A DNA stretch of 54,552 nt from Akkermansiaceae bacterium (GCA_024233085.1 JACKQC010000025.1:1-54552), one strand, 5' to 3'; positions 1 through 8,406 are shown, numbered from the stretch's first letter. Notes: generated by a model from the letters alone, not told the origin. Made by a program: numbers and translations.

Positions 1-60
1 ATTTCTTTCTCCGGTTTCCCTATTCACCTTTTCCTTGTCCCTGGTTTTTTCAAAAATGGA

Positions 61-186
61 TTCATTTCCCGGCGAAATGTCTTCATTTTTCGCCGCCCTG
101 ATTTCATTTTCTCCGCGAATCGATGCATTCGCCGGGTTTCTGTTTTGCATCGCCAAGGAAATGGGTTCACCCGATCGGGCCGTGAG
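61..186. repeat. Degenerate 21-nt tandem array (array 1)
   Basis: Units start at 61, 82, 103, 124, 145 and 166 with no indels. The first three begin with TTCATTT; later ones are weaker, and one or two further weak units may lie upstream at 19 and 40. Read on the minus strand the array encodes seven-residue repeats of the form KMKxFRR, but the only open frame starts inside the neighbouring palindrome cluster, so I do not call a gene. The 1-474 stretch otherwise holds only the palindrome cluster at 286-348. The period of 21 bp equals about two helical turns. Confidence 0.5.
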
Positions 187-285
187 CCATCCTTCCCGGT
201 CCTTGGATCACGATTCGGCCGGAATGCCCCGCCTCCCCCGCCCGACGGGGACATCCGGACCGCCGCCCATCCTCCAACGCCCCGC

Positions 286-348
286 GATTCAACAGGGTTG
301 GGTCGCCGACTCAACAGGGTTGTGTCGGGGAGTCAACAGGGTTGGGTC
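286..348. repeat. 22-nt-phased ACAGGGT palindromes, cluster 1 (three units)
   Basis: Three 19-nt units start at 286, 308 and 330, separated by 3 nt, all in the same orientation. The form is GAyTCAAC-AGG-GTTGgGTC, where the left arm can pair with the right arm. The third unit has a mismatch in its outer arm. This is the only cluster without a plus-strand gene just downstream; the neighbour is the 3' end of a minus-strand gene at 475. Confidence 0.85.
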
Positions 349-474
349 CATCGGTCTCCGCGTGATGAAGCGATGAATACGAAGGGGCCCGAAAGCCCAT
401 TCGGTGCCGGCTCCCGCCAACGGACAGGGACAGGGGGCCGAAACTGGGGCCGAAACATCGGAATGCCCGCGCTT

Positions 475-1341
475 TCAGGAGGGCTGGCCGCGAGTGGCCT
501 CCGCCGGGTGGCGGGCGAGGCTTCGCCCACGAGCAGAAAGTGGAATGTTCATGGCGGGTCGATCCCGCGGCGGGACAGATGTTTGGAGAGCCGCCCTGAT
601 CGCTTTTGGATTTTCGGAGGTCATTGCCGGCTCCGAGTGCCATTCGTGCGGAATGTCCCGCATCAGAAGCGCATGGTCCAACTCGATGCTTCCAGCCGGG
701 AAGATCGAGCAATCGTCGTAGTAGGCCGAGCGAGCCCGATGAACACTCAATGGAGAGACTCGCCAATCGGAAATCTTCAGCAAGAGACCATCGAGCGTGC
801 AGGAGTCAGGCCGGCTCGAATACCCGATGCAACCCGCCTCGAAAAACTCGGACGAATCGCTCAGTGACGGGAAGACCGATGCATCGAGAAAACGTTCGGT
901 CTCGGTCGCTTCAAGCTCGACAAGCGGCTGCGCGATGTCTTCCGCAACAATGCGCATCGAAATCTGTCCGTCACGATCCTCCACTATGAATTTCGAATGA
1001 TGGTGAACACCGGGAAAGATCCGCCCTCCGGCAAGGGCATTCATCCGGGAGTCAGTGTCCCGCCGTGGAACGAAAACCCCCTGTTGGGTCTCCCCGCGAT
1101 CGTCCTCCCATTCGACGGCGACACGATGGGCGGAATTCTCGCTGGAAGAACCAATAAAGCTCGGAAACCCTTTGGGCCGAATGTTCTCCAATCGGATGAG
1201 GCAGATGCCGGCGATCGCATGACCGCCAACCAGCTTCGGTCGGAATCTTGTGGGTAGCACGGCGCGCGCGACTTCAGGTGCAACCCGGTAGTTCAGAAGG
1301 ATACGCCGACGAATCGTGCCTGTGATCGCGGGTATCTTCAT
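475..1341 (-). CDS. DUF2071 (YqjF-like) family protein
   Basis: A 288-residue protein matching the DUF2071/YqjF family, which resembles the acetoacetate decarboxylase fold; biochemical function is not established. The diagnostic N-terminal part is visible (ILLNYRVAPEVARAVLP, then GHAIAGICLIRLENIRPKG), and a family-like HHHSKF stretch lies near residue 117. It has no signal peptide and is probably cytoplasmic. It starts 3 nt after the stop of the DUF2726 gene, so the two are likely co-transcribed and translationally coupled. The last roughly 40 residues are encoded by a dispersed repeat (513-596) and look non-native: arginine-, proline- and alanine-rich, past the end of the family domain. This suggests the original stop codon was replaced when the repeat inserted. 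Confidence 0.8.
   Translation of the reverse strand: MKIPAITGTIRRRILLNYRVAPEVARAVLPTRFRPKLVGGHAIAGICLIRLENIRPKGFPSFIGSSSENSAHRVAVEWEDDRGETQQGVFVPRRDTDSRMNALAGGRIFPGVHHHSKFIVEDRDGQISMRIVAEDIAQPLVELEATETERFLDASVFPSLSDSSEFFEAGCIGYSSRPDSCTLDGLLLKISDWRVSPLSVHRARSAYYDDCSIFPAGSIELDHALLMRDIPHEWHSEPAMTSENPKAIRAALQTSVPPRDRPAMNIPLSARGRSLARHPAEATRGQPS
513..596. repeat. Dispersed ~80-bp repeat, copy 1 (inside a gene's 3' end)
   Basis: This stretch aligns with 1972-2055 over about 80 bp. Shared blocks in order are GGCGAGGCTTCG, GAATGnTCATGGCGG and CGCGGCGGGnCAG, then GAGAG. Both copies have the same orientation and both lie at the 3' side of minus-strand genes. Copy 1 is inside the reading frame of the DUF2071 gene. 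Confidence 0.6.
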
Positions 1342-1344
1342 TTT

Positions 1345-1926
1345 CTAGCATCCACCGGCAGGCACCGCTTCAGCGGTTGCCTGCACGGAATCGTTGTTCG
1401 CGTTGTTTGATTCTGAAAGGCGTGTAGCAATGAGGGTAGACAAATTGTGAGCTGAGTAGGTTCTCTGGCAAGGAATCCGAAGAAGCGGGATACCCGCTGC
1501 TTCAGTGGCCTTCTCAACAAAATCATCTCTTTCCCTTCGGTGACTCTTTTTGTGCGACTTGTCGTCGAGTTCTACCAGTAAAACGATGGAAGAATCGGAG
1601 GCACGACAGATGACAAAATCGAAGTGCTTGCTCTGAATCCTATTGAATGCCTTTTGCCATTCACTTCGATTCATTCCCTTCGTCACGCTCATCACATCCG
1701 CTGCGCGAACCTTGCCAAAAACGCGATACTCCGACTCGATCACTTGATCGAGCACTCCGAGGAACGATCGTTCAGCAGGCGTGAACAGGCAAGGAATCGA
1801 CTCATAGGGAAGGTTGGCTACTCTCGTCGTCTTTCCAGTCAACAACGCTTTGAGAACTCCAAAAGCGATAGCGACCACAATTAAAATGCCTATCAGAGGC
1901 AGGAGTTGTTCGAGTATCTGCGGCAT
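1345..1926 (-). CDS. Membrane-anchored DUF2726 protein
   Basis: A 193-residue protein with one N-terminal transmembrane helix (about residues 8-30, rich in I, V, L, A) followed by a DUF2726 domain. The domain is recognised from LTPAERSFLGVLDQVI at about residue 48, the following YRVFGKVRAADV, and the later VELDDKSHKK stretch. DUF2726 is distantly related to restriction-endonuclease-like folds; the D-D-x-S-H region fits that core, but nuclease activity is unproven here. It lies in a lower-GC minus-strand group and ends 3 nt before the DUF2071 start. ATG at 1926 is the only reasonable start, since it gives the complete anchor helix. Confidence 0.8.
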   Translation of the reverse strand: MPQILEQLLPLIGILIVVAIAFGVLKALLTGKTTRVANLPYESIPCLFTPAERSFLGVLDQVIESEYRVFGKVRAADVMSVTKGMNRSEWQKAFNRIQSKHFDFVICRASDSSIVLLVELDDKSHKKSHRRERDDFVEKATEAAGIPLLRIPCQRTYSAHNLSTLIATRLSESNNANNDSVQATAEAVPAGGC

Positions 1927-1971
1927 CGATTATTTTTGGTGAATGTCGAAGTCCTCTCATACCTGCCCGGA

Positions 1972-2055
1972 GGCGAGGCTTCGACTGTGAGTTGAAGGTT
2001 GAATGGTCATGGCGGATTGAACTCGCGGCGGGGCAGGCGTTGAGAGTGACGCCTT
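1972..2055. repeat. Dispersed ~80-bp repeat, copy 2 (intergenic)
   Basis: The second copy of the element at 513-596, about three-quarters identical by eye. It lies between the 3' end of the small membrane protein gene (stop near 2072) and the DUF2726 start at 1926. Confidence 0.6.
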
Positions 2056-2071
2056 GTTGAACGCTGTTGGT

Positions 2072-2524
2072 TCAGGTTGTGGGTTCTGTCGTCCACCCAA
2101 ATCTCCCGCGTCCAGTATGTGACCATTCGTGTCGAACCGGAATCCAGATGCCTTCGTTGGATGTCTCAAGGTAGATTCTGGTGATTGAGGAATGAATGCT
2201 ATCGTCTCGGCAGCTTGGGTCATGCAGAGTTATTCGAACCTGATTCTCGGCTATCTCCTTCTCCGCAATCCGAATTCGGTCGGGATTCTGGGTGTGGTAG
2301 TCAGTCTGAAAATAGAGGTAACGGGCGGCACATTCCCCCGGAGCGATCTTACCATTCCGCTGGAGTTCCTTGACGTATTCAATAGCCGGCGCTCGCAACT
2401 CGGCTTCGGCGTAGGAAAACGGAATAGTCAGCTTCAAGGCGATGAATCCTCCAATGACCAGTGCTGCTGCGATCAGCCACAATGCGAGTCTGCGTCTCAT
2501 TTCTTCAGCGAACGTCCGAAGCAT
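2072..2524 (-). CDS. Small single-pass membrane protein, unknown function
   Basis: About 150 residues from ATG 2524; a TTG at 2590 would add 22 residues. One transmembrane helix follows a short basic N-terminus (EEMRRRLALWLIAAALVIGG), then a soluble tail of about 115 residues with two cysteines (in GECAARY and DPSCRD). I do not recognise the family. It sits between the lipoprotein gene and DUF2726 on the same strand and is probably in the same transcript. Base composition is less GC-biased than in the flanking metabolic genes. Confidence 0.55.
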   Translation of the reverse strand: MLRTFAEEMRRRLALWLIAAALVIGGFIALKLTIPFSYAEAELRAPAIEYVKELQRNGKIAPGECAARYLYFQTDYHTQNPDRIRIAEKEIAENQVRITLHDPSCRDDSIHSSITRIYLETSNEGIWIPVRHEWSHTGRGRFGWTTEPTT

Positions 2525-2648
2525 GGCAGCCTGATACGGGAGCGATGCCTCGACTTGAAGTTGGGGATTCGAAATAGAGAAGTCAATCAACTCGCAACGG
2601 TATCAGGCTTGCCATCGCTGTCTTGTTCGCCGATGGCAGTGCAAACGC

Positions 2649-3770
2649 TCACTCCGCTAAAACTCCCTCATTCCCAAGTGCGGACAATAGCCCCTCATCC
2701 AAATGATCGGACAGCCCCTCAGTCGTGAGAAGCTGCTTTACCCGTTCCTTCGCAACAGCCTCGACTAATCTGAAGCTCTGAAGGTACTCGTTAATGACTT
2801 CCTTTTCATCAGGAGTGCTTACTGACGACAGAAACTCGTTGCCAACAGTTGCCCTGACCTGAGCCTTTTTCATGAGCGTGTAATACTGTCCTACGCCAAT
2901 TCCAAGCAATTCCAATCGAGATTCAGATTCTTCGGGCTTCCAGGCAAAAACTTGAACGATCATCGATTCGATATCCCGAAACAGATAGAGCGTCGCAAAG
3001 ATATCACTATAACTCTGTGACATTATTGCTCTCAAGCTTGGAGATGCCTTCAGAATATTGTATCGCTGCCTTTCTTCGCCATCCTTACCGGGAGTGTAAT
3101 CTACCGAAATCCCATTCGCATTTTGTGCGACCTGCCGATACACCTGACTTGCCTCCAAAAACGCATTCTTCTGGCCTTTGAAGTTTTCTGGCACTTGAAG
3201 GTTAACTAGAGCTTCTTCAAATTCCATCGATCGAGGTTCGATTGAAATTCCTTCAGTAAGCTGGCGCACTCTCTCCTGACAGAATTCTACGAGTTCCTTA
3301 TGAACTTTTCTCGAATCCAACAAGACCTCCTTCGCTGCGGCAGTAGAAGCTCCAGTTTCGAAGACCTTTTCAAGACCGATCCTATTACTTGTGAACAATT
3401 CGCACCCCTGATATGCCGAGGCCATTGACGTGTTCAGCAAAGCTCTTTCGTCATCGCCCATTAGATCCCTTCCCGCCAGTAACATTTGTTCCATATCGCT
3501 CAAGTATGTAAGAATATTCGCTCTACTTACATAATAAGTGGTCATATATCCGGCTAAATAAGCATCCTGGGCCCCAACTGATTTGCCGGCAGCATCTCCG
3601 AGATTCCGGAATTCTCGAGCGAGTTCAAGACAGCGGTCGGAGTGAGTGGAGTTGGAATCCTGCGCACCCAAATTTGAGCCTTCCTCCTCTTGCCCGTTGC
3701 AGGATGTAGTAAAAATTGCCGAAGCAAGAATGAGGGCATTTACGAATTGACGACGAATCATTTTCTTCAT
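2649..3770 (-). CDS. Putative lipoprotein, unknown function
   Basis: A 373-residue protein from ATG 3770. This start, rather than an upstream in-frame one, gives a clean lipoprotein signal: MKKMIRRQF, a hydrophobic core, then lipobox TTSC with the acylated cysteine near residue 24. The mature part begins with an acidic and serine-rich linker (NGQEEEGSNLG) and is otherwise mostly helical-looking, with no family I recognise. Codon and base use are clearly lower-GC than in the flanking genes, suggesting recent acquisition. It is the first gene of a likely minus-strand operon that runs to 475. Upstream of it lies an AT-rich hairpin region with regularly spaced T-tracts. Confidence 0.65.
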   Translation of the reverse strand: MKKMIRRQFVNALILASAIFTTSCNGQEEEGSNLGAQDSNSTHSDRCLELAREFRNLGDAAGKSVGAQDAYLAGYMTTYYVSRANILTYLSDMEQMLLAGRDLMGDDERALLNTSMASAYQGCELFTSNRIGLEKVFETGASTAAAKEVLLDSRKVHKELVEFCQERVRQLTEGISIEPRSMEFEEALVNLQVPENFKGQKNAFLEASQVYRQVAQNANGISVDYTPGKDGEERQRYNILKASPSLRAIMSQSYSDIFATLYLFRDIESMIVQVFAWKPEESESRLELLGIGVGQYYTLMKKAQVRATVGNEFLSSVSTPDEKEVINEYLQSFRLVEAVAKERVKQLLTTEGLSDHLDEGLLSALGNEGVLAE

Positions 3771-3845
3771 TGTGATGTTCGGGTTTAGACGGAGAATTTC
3801 AATGATCATGCAAAAAGGCGGCCATTTTTCAGGCGAACAATTTGT

Positions 3846-4012
3846 TCTCGAGAAGATATTCTCGCGAAACAACGCCTTTATGGCGAGAAGATTTTCGGGT
3901 TTTTGGGTGCGTTAGGGGAAATTTTTTCCCGTAATCCGCCGAAAAAGAAGAATTTTTTCTCCTAATGCAACGCAAAACGAGAATTTTTTCTTGCGAAACG
4001 CTGCTGAGGCAC
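3846..4012. repeat. AT-rich array: T6 tracts every 31 nt and short hairpins
   Basis: AATTTTTTC occurs at 3920, 3951 and 3982, exactly 31 nt apart (about three helical turns). More degenerate units seem to continue to the left. Several units are self-complementary: CGAGAA-GATA-TTCTCG near 3849-3864, GGGAAA/TTTCCC near 3917-3930, AGAA/TTCT in later units. An outer inverted pair TGCGTTAGG (3908-3916) and CCTAATGCAACGCA (3961-3974) brackets two tracts. It lies upstream of the lipoprotein gene and may be intrinsically curved DNA. Confidence 0.45.
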
Positions 4013-4032
4013 AAAAACTGACCACGAAACAC

Positions 4033-4143
4033 ATGAACAGGGGTAAAAAGAACAGCGAAAAGGGGGCGCTCGAAAAGCGACTGCGTGACGAAATACGCCA
4101 GAGGGGCTACAGCGATCGAACCGAAGAGGCGTATGCGATGTGT
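4033..4143 (+). pseudogene. Possible tyrosine-recombinase N-terminal remnant
   Basis: The frame from ATG 4033 contains LEKRLRDEIRQRGYSDRTEEAY. It resembles the N-terminal SAM-like (core-binding) motif of integron-type and phage integrases, typically LRDxIRxRHYSxRTExAYxxW. After this the similarity stops and the frame soon ends, with no catalytic domain (R, H-x-x-R or Y boxes) downstream. I read it as a truncated fragment. The match is short, so chance similarity is possible. Confidence 0.35.
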
Positions 4144-4212
4144 GGGTCTCGGGATGTTTGGGAATTGGGAGAATCCCAAGGTGAAAACCACAGGCGACGT
4201 CAACACCGATAA

Positions 4213-4862
4213 GCTGCCGATACCCGAAAAATTCTTTGCCCTCATATTCCACGCGTTTCGGCATGAAGATCGAGCCGACACAATACCACTCGCGGACTCA
4301 AGCTCCGGTTTTGGGGGTTCTGGCCTCCAAGATGAAATCGTTCAGCGGGAGTCATATTTCTTCAGCGAACAGTCTAAGTTCATCCATCCGGATATCGCCC
4401 CGCCTGCTGTTCACCAACCGGCGTCGCCGGTTTGGCGCAACGCAGGCGCGGTTTTCGGCGGGCGCCGCGAGACCGAGTTTACCGAGAATAGAAAAGCCTC
4501 GTAAAGCCCCATTCCCGCCCGCGACAAAAGAACGAGAAGGCGGAGGCAAGTCGAAAAGGGGGCCCATCCGTCGACGAGCCGGGGCTCCGCCGGCGGTGTC
4601 AACCCGCCGCTCCTTGGGAAACACCGGGAACCGCGAATGGACACGAAGGGACACGAATTTTTCCTTTGGATTCGAGTCGAAGGGTGGCCGCGAGTGTGAG
4701 CGAGTGGACCGCTCCGCCCCGGCGCGCCGACGGCGACTCGGTCTCCCGGCCAGCCGCCGCAGCTCGCGGAAGCGCGGGAGGACTCGCGCCGCCGTCGGGT
4801 TCCTCGATGCCGTCCCCGTTTTTCTATCCCTCCTCCCCACGCCTTGTCGGCTCCGATGGGGT
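4213..4862. other. Gap without a convincing gene
   Basis: About 650 bp between the integrase-like remnant and the CHASE2-like gene. Open frames on both strands are arginine/proline-rich products of high GC and show no family. One direct repeat is visible near 4636-4660, where GGACACGAA occurs twice in close succession. I see no RNA gene or clear terminator here. Confidence 0.4.
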
Positions 4863-6272
4863 TCAGGCGGCTTTTTTGGTGTCTTCGGCGCCGGATTCGT
4901 CTTTTTCGCCGGCTTTTCCCGCAAAGACTTCGTCCTCCCCGGGGTCGTCGCCGGGGTGGGGAGCATCGCGATGAAGGATGAGGCCGACGACGATCATCAG
5001 CAGGAACAGGGCGATGGGCGCGAAGGGCGGCGCCCAGGCGAGGGAGCCGCGAAAGACGGCGACATTCAGGCCGAAAAACAACAGGGCTCCGAGGCCGGCG
5101 AGCAGCACGATGCGGCGGCCGCTGTGGCGGAAGGCGAAGATCGCGACCACGGCGATGGCGGCGACGGCGAGCCAGCGGCCCCAGGCGGGCCAGCGCTCGA
5201 TGTAGCGGCCGGTCTGGACGGTGGCCACGGCGCGGGCGATGACTTCGCCGCGGGAGACGGGGGCCTCGCCGGTCACGAGGGACAGGCGGCGGTTGGCGCG
5301 GTGATCGTCGGCGACGAGCACGAGATTCGTTTTCAGGGAGTCGAACTCGTCCTGCAGGCCGCCGATGAGTTTTTTCACGTCGGGATCGTCGGCGCCGGTG
5401 AGGGTGAGGTGAAAGGCGGACACGGCGGGGTAGTACTGGGAATCGGCCGGGGCGGTGTCGAGGTCGGCGGGCCGGCGGCGCAGGCCGGAATACTCGTAGA
5501 GTTTCATGCGGCCGGCGGGGTCGATGGGAATGGTGTAGCGGTCGCCGACGCGGACGCTGGGCGATTTCGCGGCGGGCGGCAGGCTCACGGCGATCTGGTC
5601 GAGGGGGACGCCGGCGTGGTTGGCGAGGGCGTGGAGGACGAGCGAGGGCACGAGGGCGTCGCCCTGGCGGGCGACGATGGGTATCAATTGGGAGCCGTCC
5701 GCGGTCTGGGCGGGGGCGAGCTCGATCTCGGTGACGGCGGGCTCTCCGTTGGCGAGCATCTCGGCGTCGGGGGGGGCGACGGTGCGGGTGAAGGGGGTGA
5801 CGGTGGCGAGGTCGCCCTCGACGTTTTTCAGCACGGGGTAGGCGAGTTTCTCGGAGGGCTTGGCGGGGGGCTGGCCGTTTTCGGCGACGGAGCCGAGGGA
5901 GAGCTTCGGCAGGCGCAGGGTGGCCTCTTTGAGGGGCTGGAGGGCGGTCTGGTTGAGGGGATTTTTCTCGTCGAAGGCGATGGAGGGCTCGAAGGCGACG
6001 GTTTTCGGGTCGAGTTTGCCGACGAACCCGAGGATGGCGGCGTAGTCGAGGCGGGTCAGGCTGTCGCCGATGCCGGGCTCGTATTCGTCGTCGAGGGTGA
6101 CGAGGGTGACGGCGGGGGCGCCGATCCGGTCGCCGGCGTTGCCGACGCAAAAGCGCAGCCACCAGTCGTTGAGCCCGCGATTGAAGGCGAGGCGGTGATG
6201 GGCGGCATCCCATTCGCCGATACCGGCGAGCACGGCGCCGAACACGAGAAAGACGATCAAACGATTACGCAT
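4863..6272 (-). CDS. CHASE2-like membrane protein without an output domain
   Basis: A 469-residue protein. One N-terminal transmembrane helix (about residues 4-20) is followed by a large extracytoplasmic region and three C-terminal helices (about residues 365-445), then a short acidic cytoplasmic tail. The N-terminal part fits CHASE2: VTLVTLDDEYEPGIGDSLTR, then LDYAAILGFVGKLDPKTVAFE. In known CHASE2 proteins the three helices lead into a kinase, cyclase or GGDEF domain, but here the protein ends after about 25 residues. It may be a stand-alone sensor subunit or an orphan. It lies 122 nt downstream of glgE on the same strand, so co-transcription is possible. Confidence 0.6.
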   Translation of the reverse strand: MRNRLIVFLVFGAVLAGIGEWDAAHHRLAFNRGLNDWWLRFCVGNAGDRIGAPAVTLVTLDDEYEPGIGDSLTRLDYAAILGFVGKLDPKTVAFEPSIAFDEKNPLNQTALQPLKEATLRLPKLSLGSVAENGQPPAKPSEKLAYPVLKNVEGDLATVTPFTRTVAPPDAEMLANGEPAVTEIELAPAQTADGSQLIPIVARQGDALVPSLVLHALANHAGVPLDQIAVSLPPAAKSPSVRVGDRYTIPIDPAGRMKLYEYSGLRRRPADLDTAPADSQYYPAVSAFHLTLTGADDPDVKKLIGGLQDEFDSLKTNLVLVADDHRANRRLSLVTGEAPVSRGEVIARAVATVQTGRYIERWPAWGRWLAVAAIAVVAIFAFRHSGRRIVLLAGLGALLFFGLNVAVFRGSLAWAPPFAPIALFLLMIVVGLILHRDAPHPGDDPGEDEVFAGKAGEKDESGAEDTKKAA

Positions 6273-6394
6273 GAGAGGGGTGAGGATCGGTTCTGTTTCT
6301 GGTGGTGGATTCGATGCGCTGGAAACGGGAGATTTTCAATCGCCGAGCGGGGGCGGATATCCGTCCGTGATGGGGTGGCGGGGGCGCGGGGCGA

Positions 6395-8365
6395 TCAGGC
6401 GTGAAGCCGGAAAATATGGGCGGGTTTCGACCGGGGATCGAGGGCGACGTAGTTGTCGGCGCCGTTCCAGTGATAGATCTCGCCGTAGAGCAGATCCTCG
6501 ACGGCAAAGGGCTCGCCGTGGCGGAGGCCGAGGGCCTCGAGGGGGAGGTGGAGGGTGCTTTCCTGGCGCTGGTGGGGGTCGAGATTCACGACGACGACGA
6601 CGACGTTCGAGCGGTCGTCGGTCCACTTGTAATACGCGATGACGTGGTCATTTTCCGAGGAGAAAAACGCAAGGTTTGCATACTCGCGGAGGGCGGGCTG
6701 TTCGCGCCGGATGGCGTTGAGCCGGCCGATGAAGGCCTTGATGTTGCCGGGCTGGTCCCAGTCGCGGGCCTTGAGCTGGTATTTCTCGCTGTCGTTGTAT
6801 TCCTCGCGGCCGGGCAGGGGGTCGTTTTCGCACAGTTCGTATCCGGAGTAGATGCCCCAACTGGTGCTCAGCGTGGCGGCGAGGACGGCGCGCAGCTTGA
6901 ACGCCGCCGGCGGAGCGTGCTGGAGGTGGTAGGGCAGGATGTCGGGGGTGTTCGGCCAGAAATTCGCGCGGTAATAGTCCCGCATCCCGCCCCGGGTCAG
7001 CTCGGTGGCGTACTCGGTCAGCTCGTGCTTGGTGACGCGCCAGGTGAAATAGGTGTAGCTCTGGGTGAAGCCGATTTTTCCCAGCATCCGCATCATCTTC
7101 GGCCGGGTGAAGGCCTCGGCGAGAAACAGCACGTCGGGATCGGTCCGCTGGATCTCGCCGATGAGCCATTCCCAGAAGGCGACGGGTTTGGTGTGCGGAT
7201 TGTCGACGCGGAAGATGCGGACGCCGCGCGCGATCCAGAACCGCACCACGGCGAGCAGCTCCTCCCACAGCTCGGTCCATTCGTCGCAGTGGAAATTGAT
7301 GGGGTAGATGTCCTGATACTTTTTCGGCGGGTTCTCGGCGTACTTGATGGTGCCGTCGGGCCGGCGAAAGAACCACTCGGGATGCTCCTCGACGTAGGGA
7401 TGGTCCGGGGAACAATTGATGGCGAAGTCGAGCGCGATCTCGACGCCGCGCTTCCGGCTTTCGGCGACGAGCCACTCGAAATCCTTCAGCGTGCCGAGCA
7501 GGGGCTCGACCTCGCGGTGCCCGCCGGCCGGACCGCCAATGGCCCAGGGCGATCCGTGGTCGCCCGGCTCGCAGGTGACGGCGTTGTTTTTCCCCTTGCG
7601 AAAGGTCACGCCGATCGGGTGAACGGGGGGGAAATACACCACGTCGAAACCCATCTCCCGCGCGTCCTCGATGCGCGGCAGGCAGTCGCGAAAGGTCGAG
7701 TGCCTGTCGCCGCGGCCCTCGGCCGAGCGGGGGAAAAACTCGTACCAGGCCGAAAACCGCGCCTCGGGCCGGTCCACGCGCAGGGGCAGGGCCGGGTCGA
7801 GCTGGGTGGAGAGGGCGCGGTTCGGGTGGCGGTCGAGCAGCTCCACCACGAGCGGATCGCCGAAGGTGGCGGGCACGTCTTTCGGCTTGGTCCGCATCAG
7901 CGCGGCGGCCAGCGAATCGATGGCCTCGGCGTCCTCGTGGGCGCGGGCCCGGGCGGCGCGGTCGGCGGCGCGGTTCAGGATGACGCGGCCCTCCTCGATC
8001 TCGGTCTCGAAATTCTCCTGATCGCCCGTCAGCCGTCGCTCGAAATCGTGCAGCCACGAGTGAAAATCGTCGCCCCAGGCCTCGACCGTGTAGCGGTACT
8101 CGCCGATCTCGTCGACCGCGATCTCGGCGTGCCAGCGGTCGTTTTCCCCCGGGGTCATGGGGGTTTCGTTCCACTCGCGGGCGCCTTTTTTCCGCCATTT
8201 CAGCACGGCGGCGAGCTGGTCGTGGCCGTCTTTGAAGAGGTCCGCCTCGACCCGCAGTTTCTCCCCGGTGACGCGCTTGGTCGCGTAACGCCCGCCCTCG
8301 ACGCGGGGGGTGACATTGGAGACAACCACCGTGTCGAGCCGTGCTTGCGAGGGGGAAAGGGCCAT
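6395..8365 (-). CDS. glgE: Alpha-1,4-glucan:maltose-1-phosphate maltosyltransferase (GH13_3)
   Basis: 656 residues from ATG 8365; an upstream in-frame start would add 23 unconserved residues. GlgE transfers maltose from maltose 1-phosphate to the non-reducing end of alpha-1,4-glucans, in the cytoplasm. An N-terminal beta-sandwich and helical insert (VSNVTPRVEGGRYATKRV near the start) precede the GH13 barrel. Catalytic residues by analogy are D388 in RVDNPHTKP and E417 in FLAEAF. Their spacing of 29 matches the Streptomyces enzyme (D394/E423). GWAxGG-like SPWAIGG and KKYQDIYPINF stretches are family typical. It starts 41 nt after the sugar-kinase gene, suggesting an operon. The usual partners (TreS, maltokinase, GlgB) are not in the window. 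Confidence 0.93.
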   Translation of the reverse strand: MALSPSQARLDTVVVSNVTPRVEGGRYATKRVTGEKLRVEADLFKDGHDQLAAVLKWRKKGAREWNETPMTPGENDRWHAEIAVDEIGEYRYTVEAWGDDFHSWLHDFERRLTGDQENFETEIEEGRVILNRAADRAARARAHEDAEAIDSLAAALMRTKPKDVPATFGDPLVVELLDRHPNRALSTQLDPALPLRVDRPEARFSAWYEFFPRSAEGRGDRHSTFRDCLPRIEDAREMGFDVVYFPPVHPIGVTFRKGKNNAVTCEPGDHGSPWAIGGPAGGHREVEPLLGTLKDFEWLVAESRKRGVEIALDFAINCSPDHPYVEEHPEWFFRRPDGTIKYAENPPKKYQDIYPINFHCDEWTELWEELLAVVRFWIARGVRIFRVDNPHTKPVAFWEWLIGEIQRTDPDVLFLAEAFTRPKMMRMLGKIGFTQSYTYFTWRVTKHELTEYATELTRGGMRDYYRANFWPNTPDILPYHLQHAPPAAFKLRAVLAATLSTSWGIYSGYELCENDPLPGREEYNDSEKYQLKARDWDQPGNIKAFIGRLNAIRREQPALREYANLAFFSSENDHVIAYYKWTDDRSNVVVVVVNLDPHQRQESTLHLPLEALGLRHGEPFAVEDLLYGEIYHWNGADNYVALDPRSKPAHIFRLHA

Positions 8366-8406
8366 GGATAAGAGGGGAAAAGAGAGGAAACGGGGCGGTT
8401 CGCGGC

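Noticed and set aside
24..314. Minus-strand 96-residue frame over array 1 as a gene
   Set aside because: It starts in a palindrome unit, is arginine/proline-rich in its first half, and its repeated half follows from the DNA repeat.
286..348. Reading the evenly spaced repeats as a small CRISPR array
   Set aside because: Spacers are only 3 nt, units are palindromic and occur inverted, clusters are dispersed, and there are no cas genes.
3908..3974. attC-like recombination site (TGCGTTAGG ... CCTAATGCAACGCA) near the integrase-like fragment
   Set aside because: The core-site order GTT...AAC is opposite to that of attC sites, and the consensus positions do not fit.
4411..6404. Long open frames on both strands overlapping the CHASE2-like gene
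   Set aside because: Arginine/proline- or glycine-rich products without domain features; the CHASE2-like frame has membrane helices and a recognisable domain.
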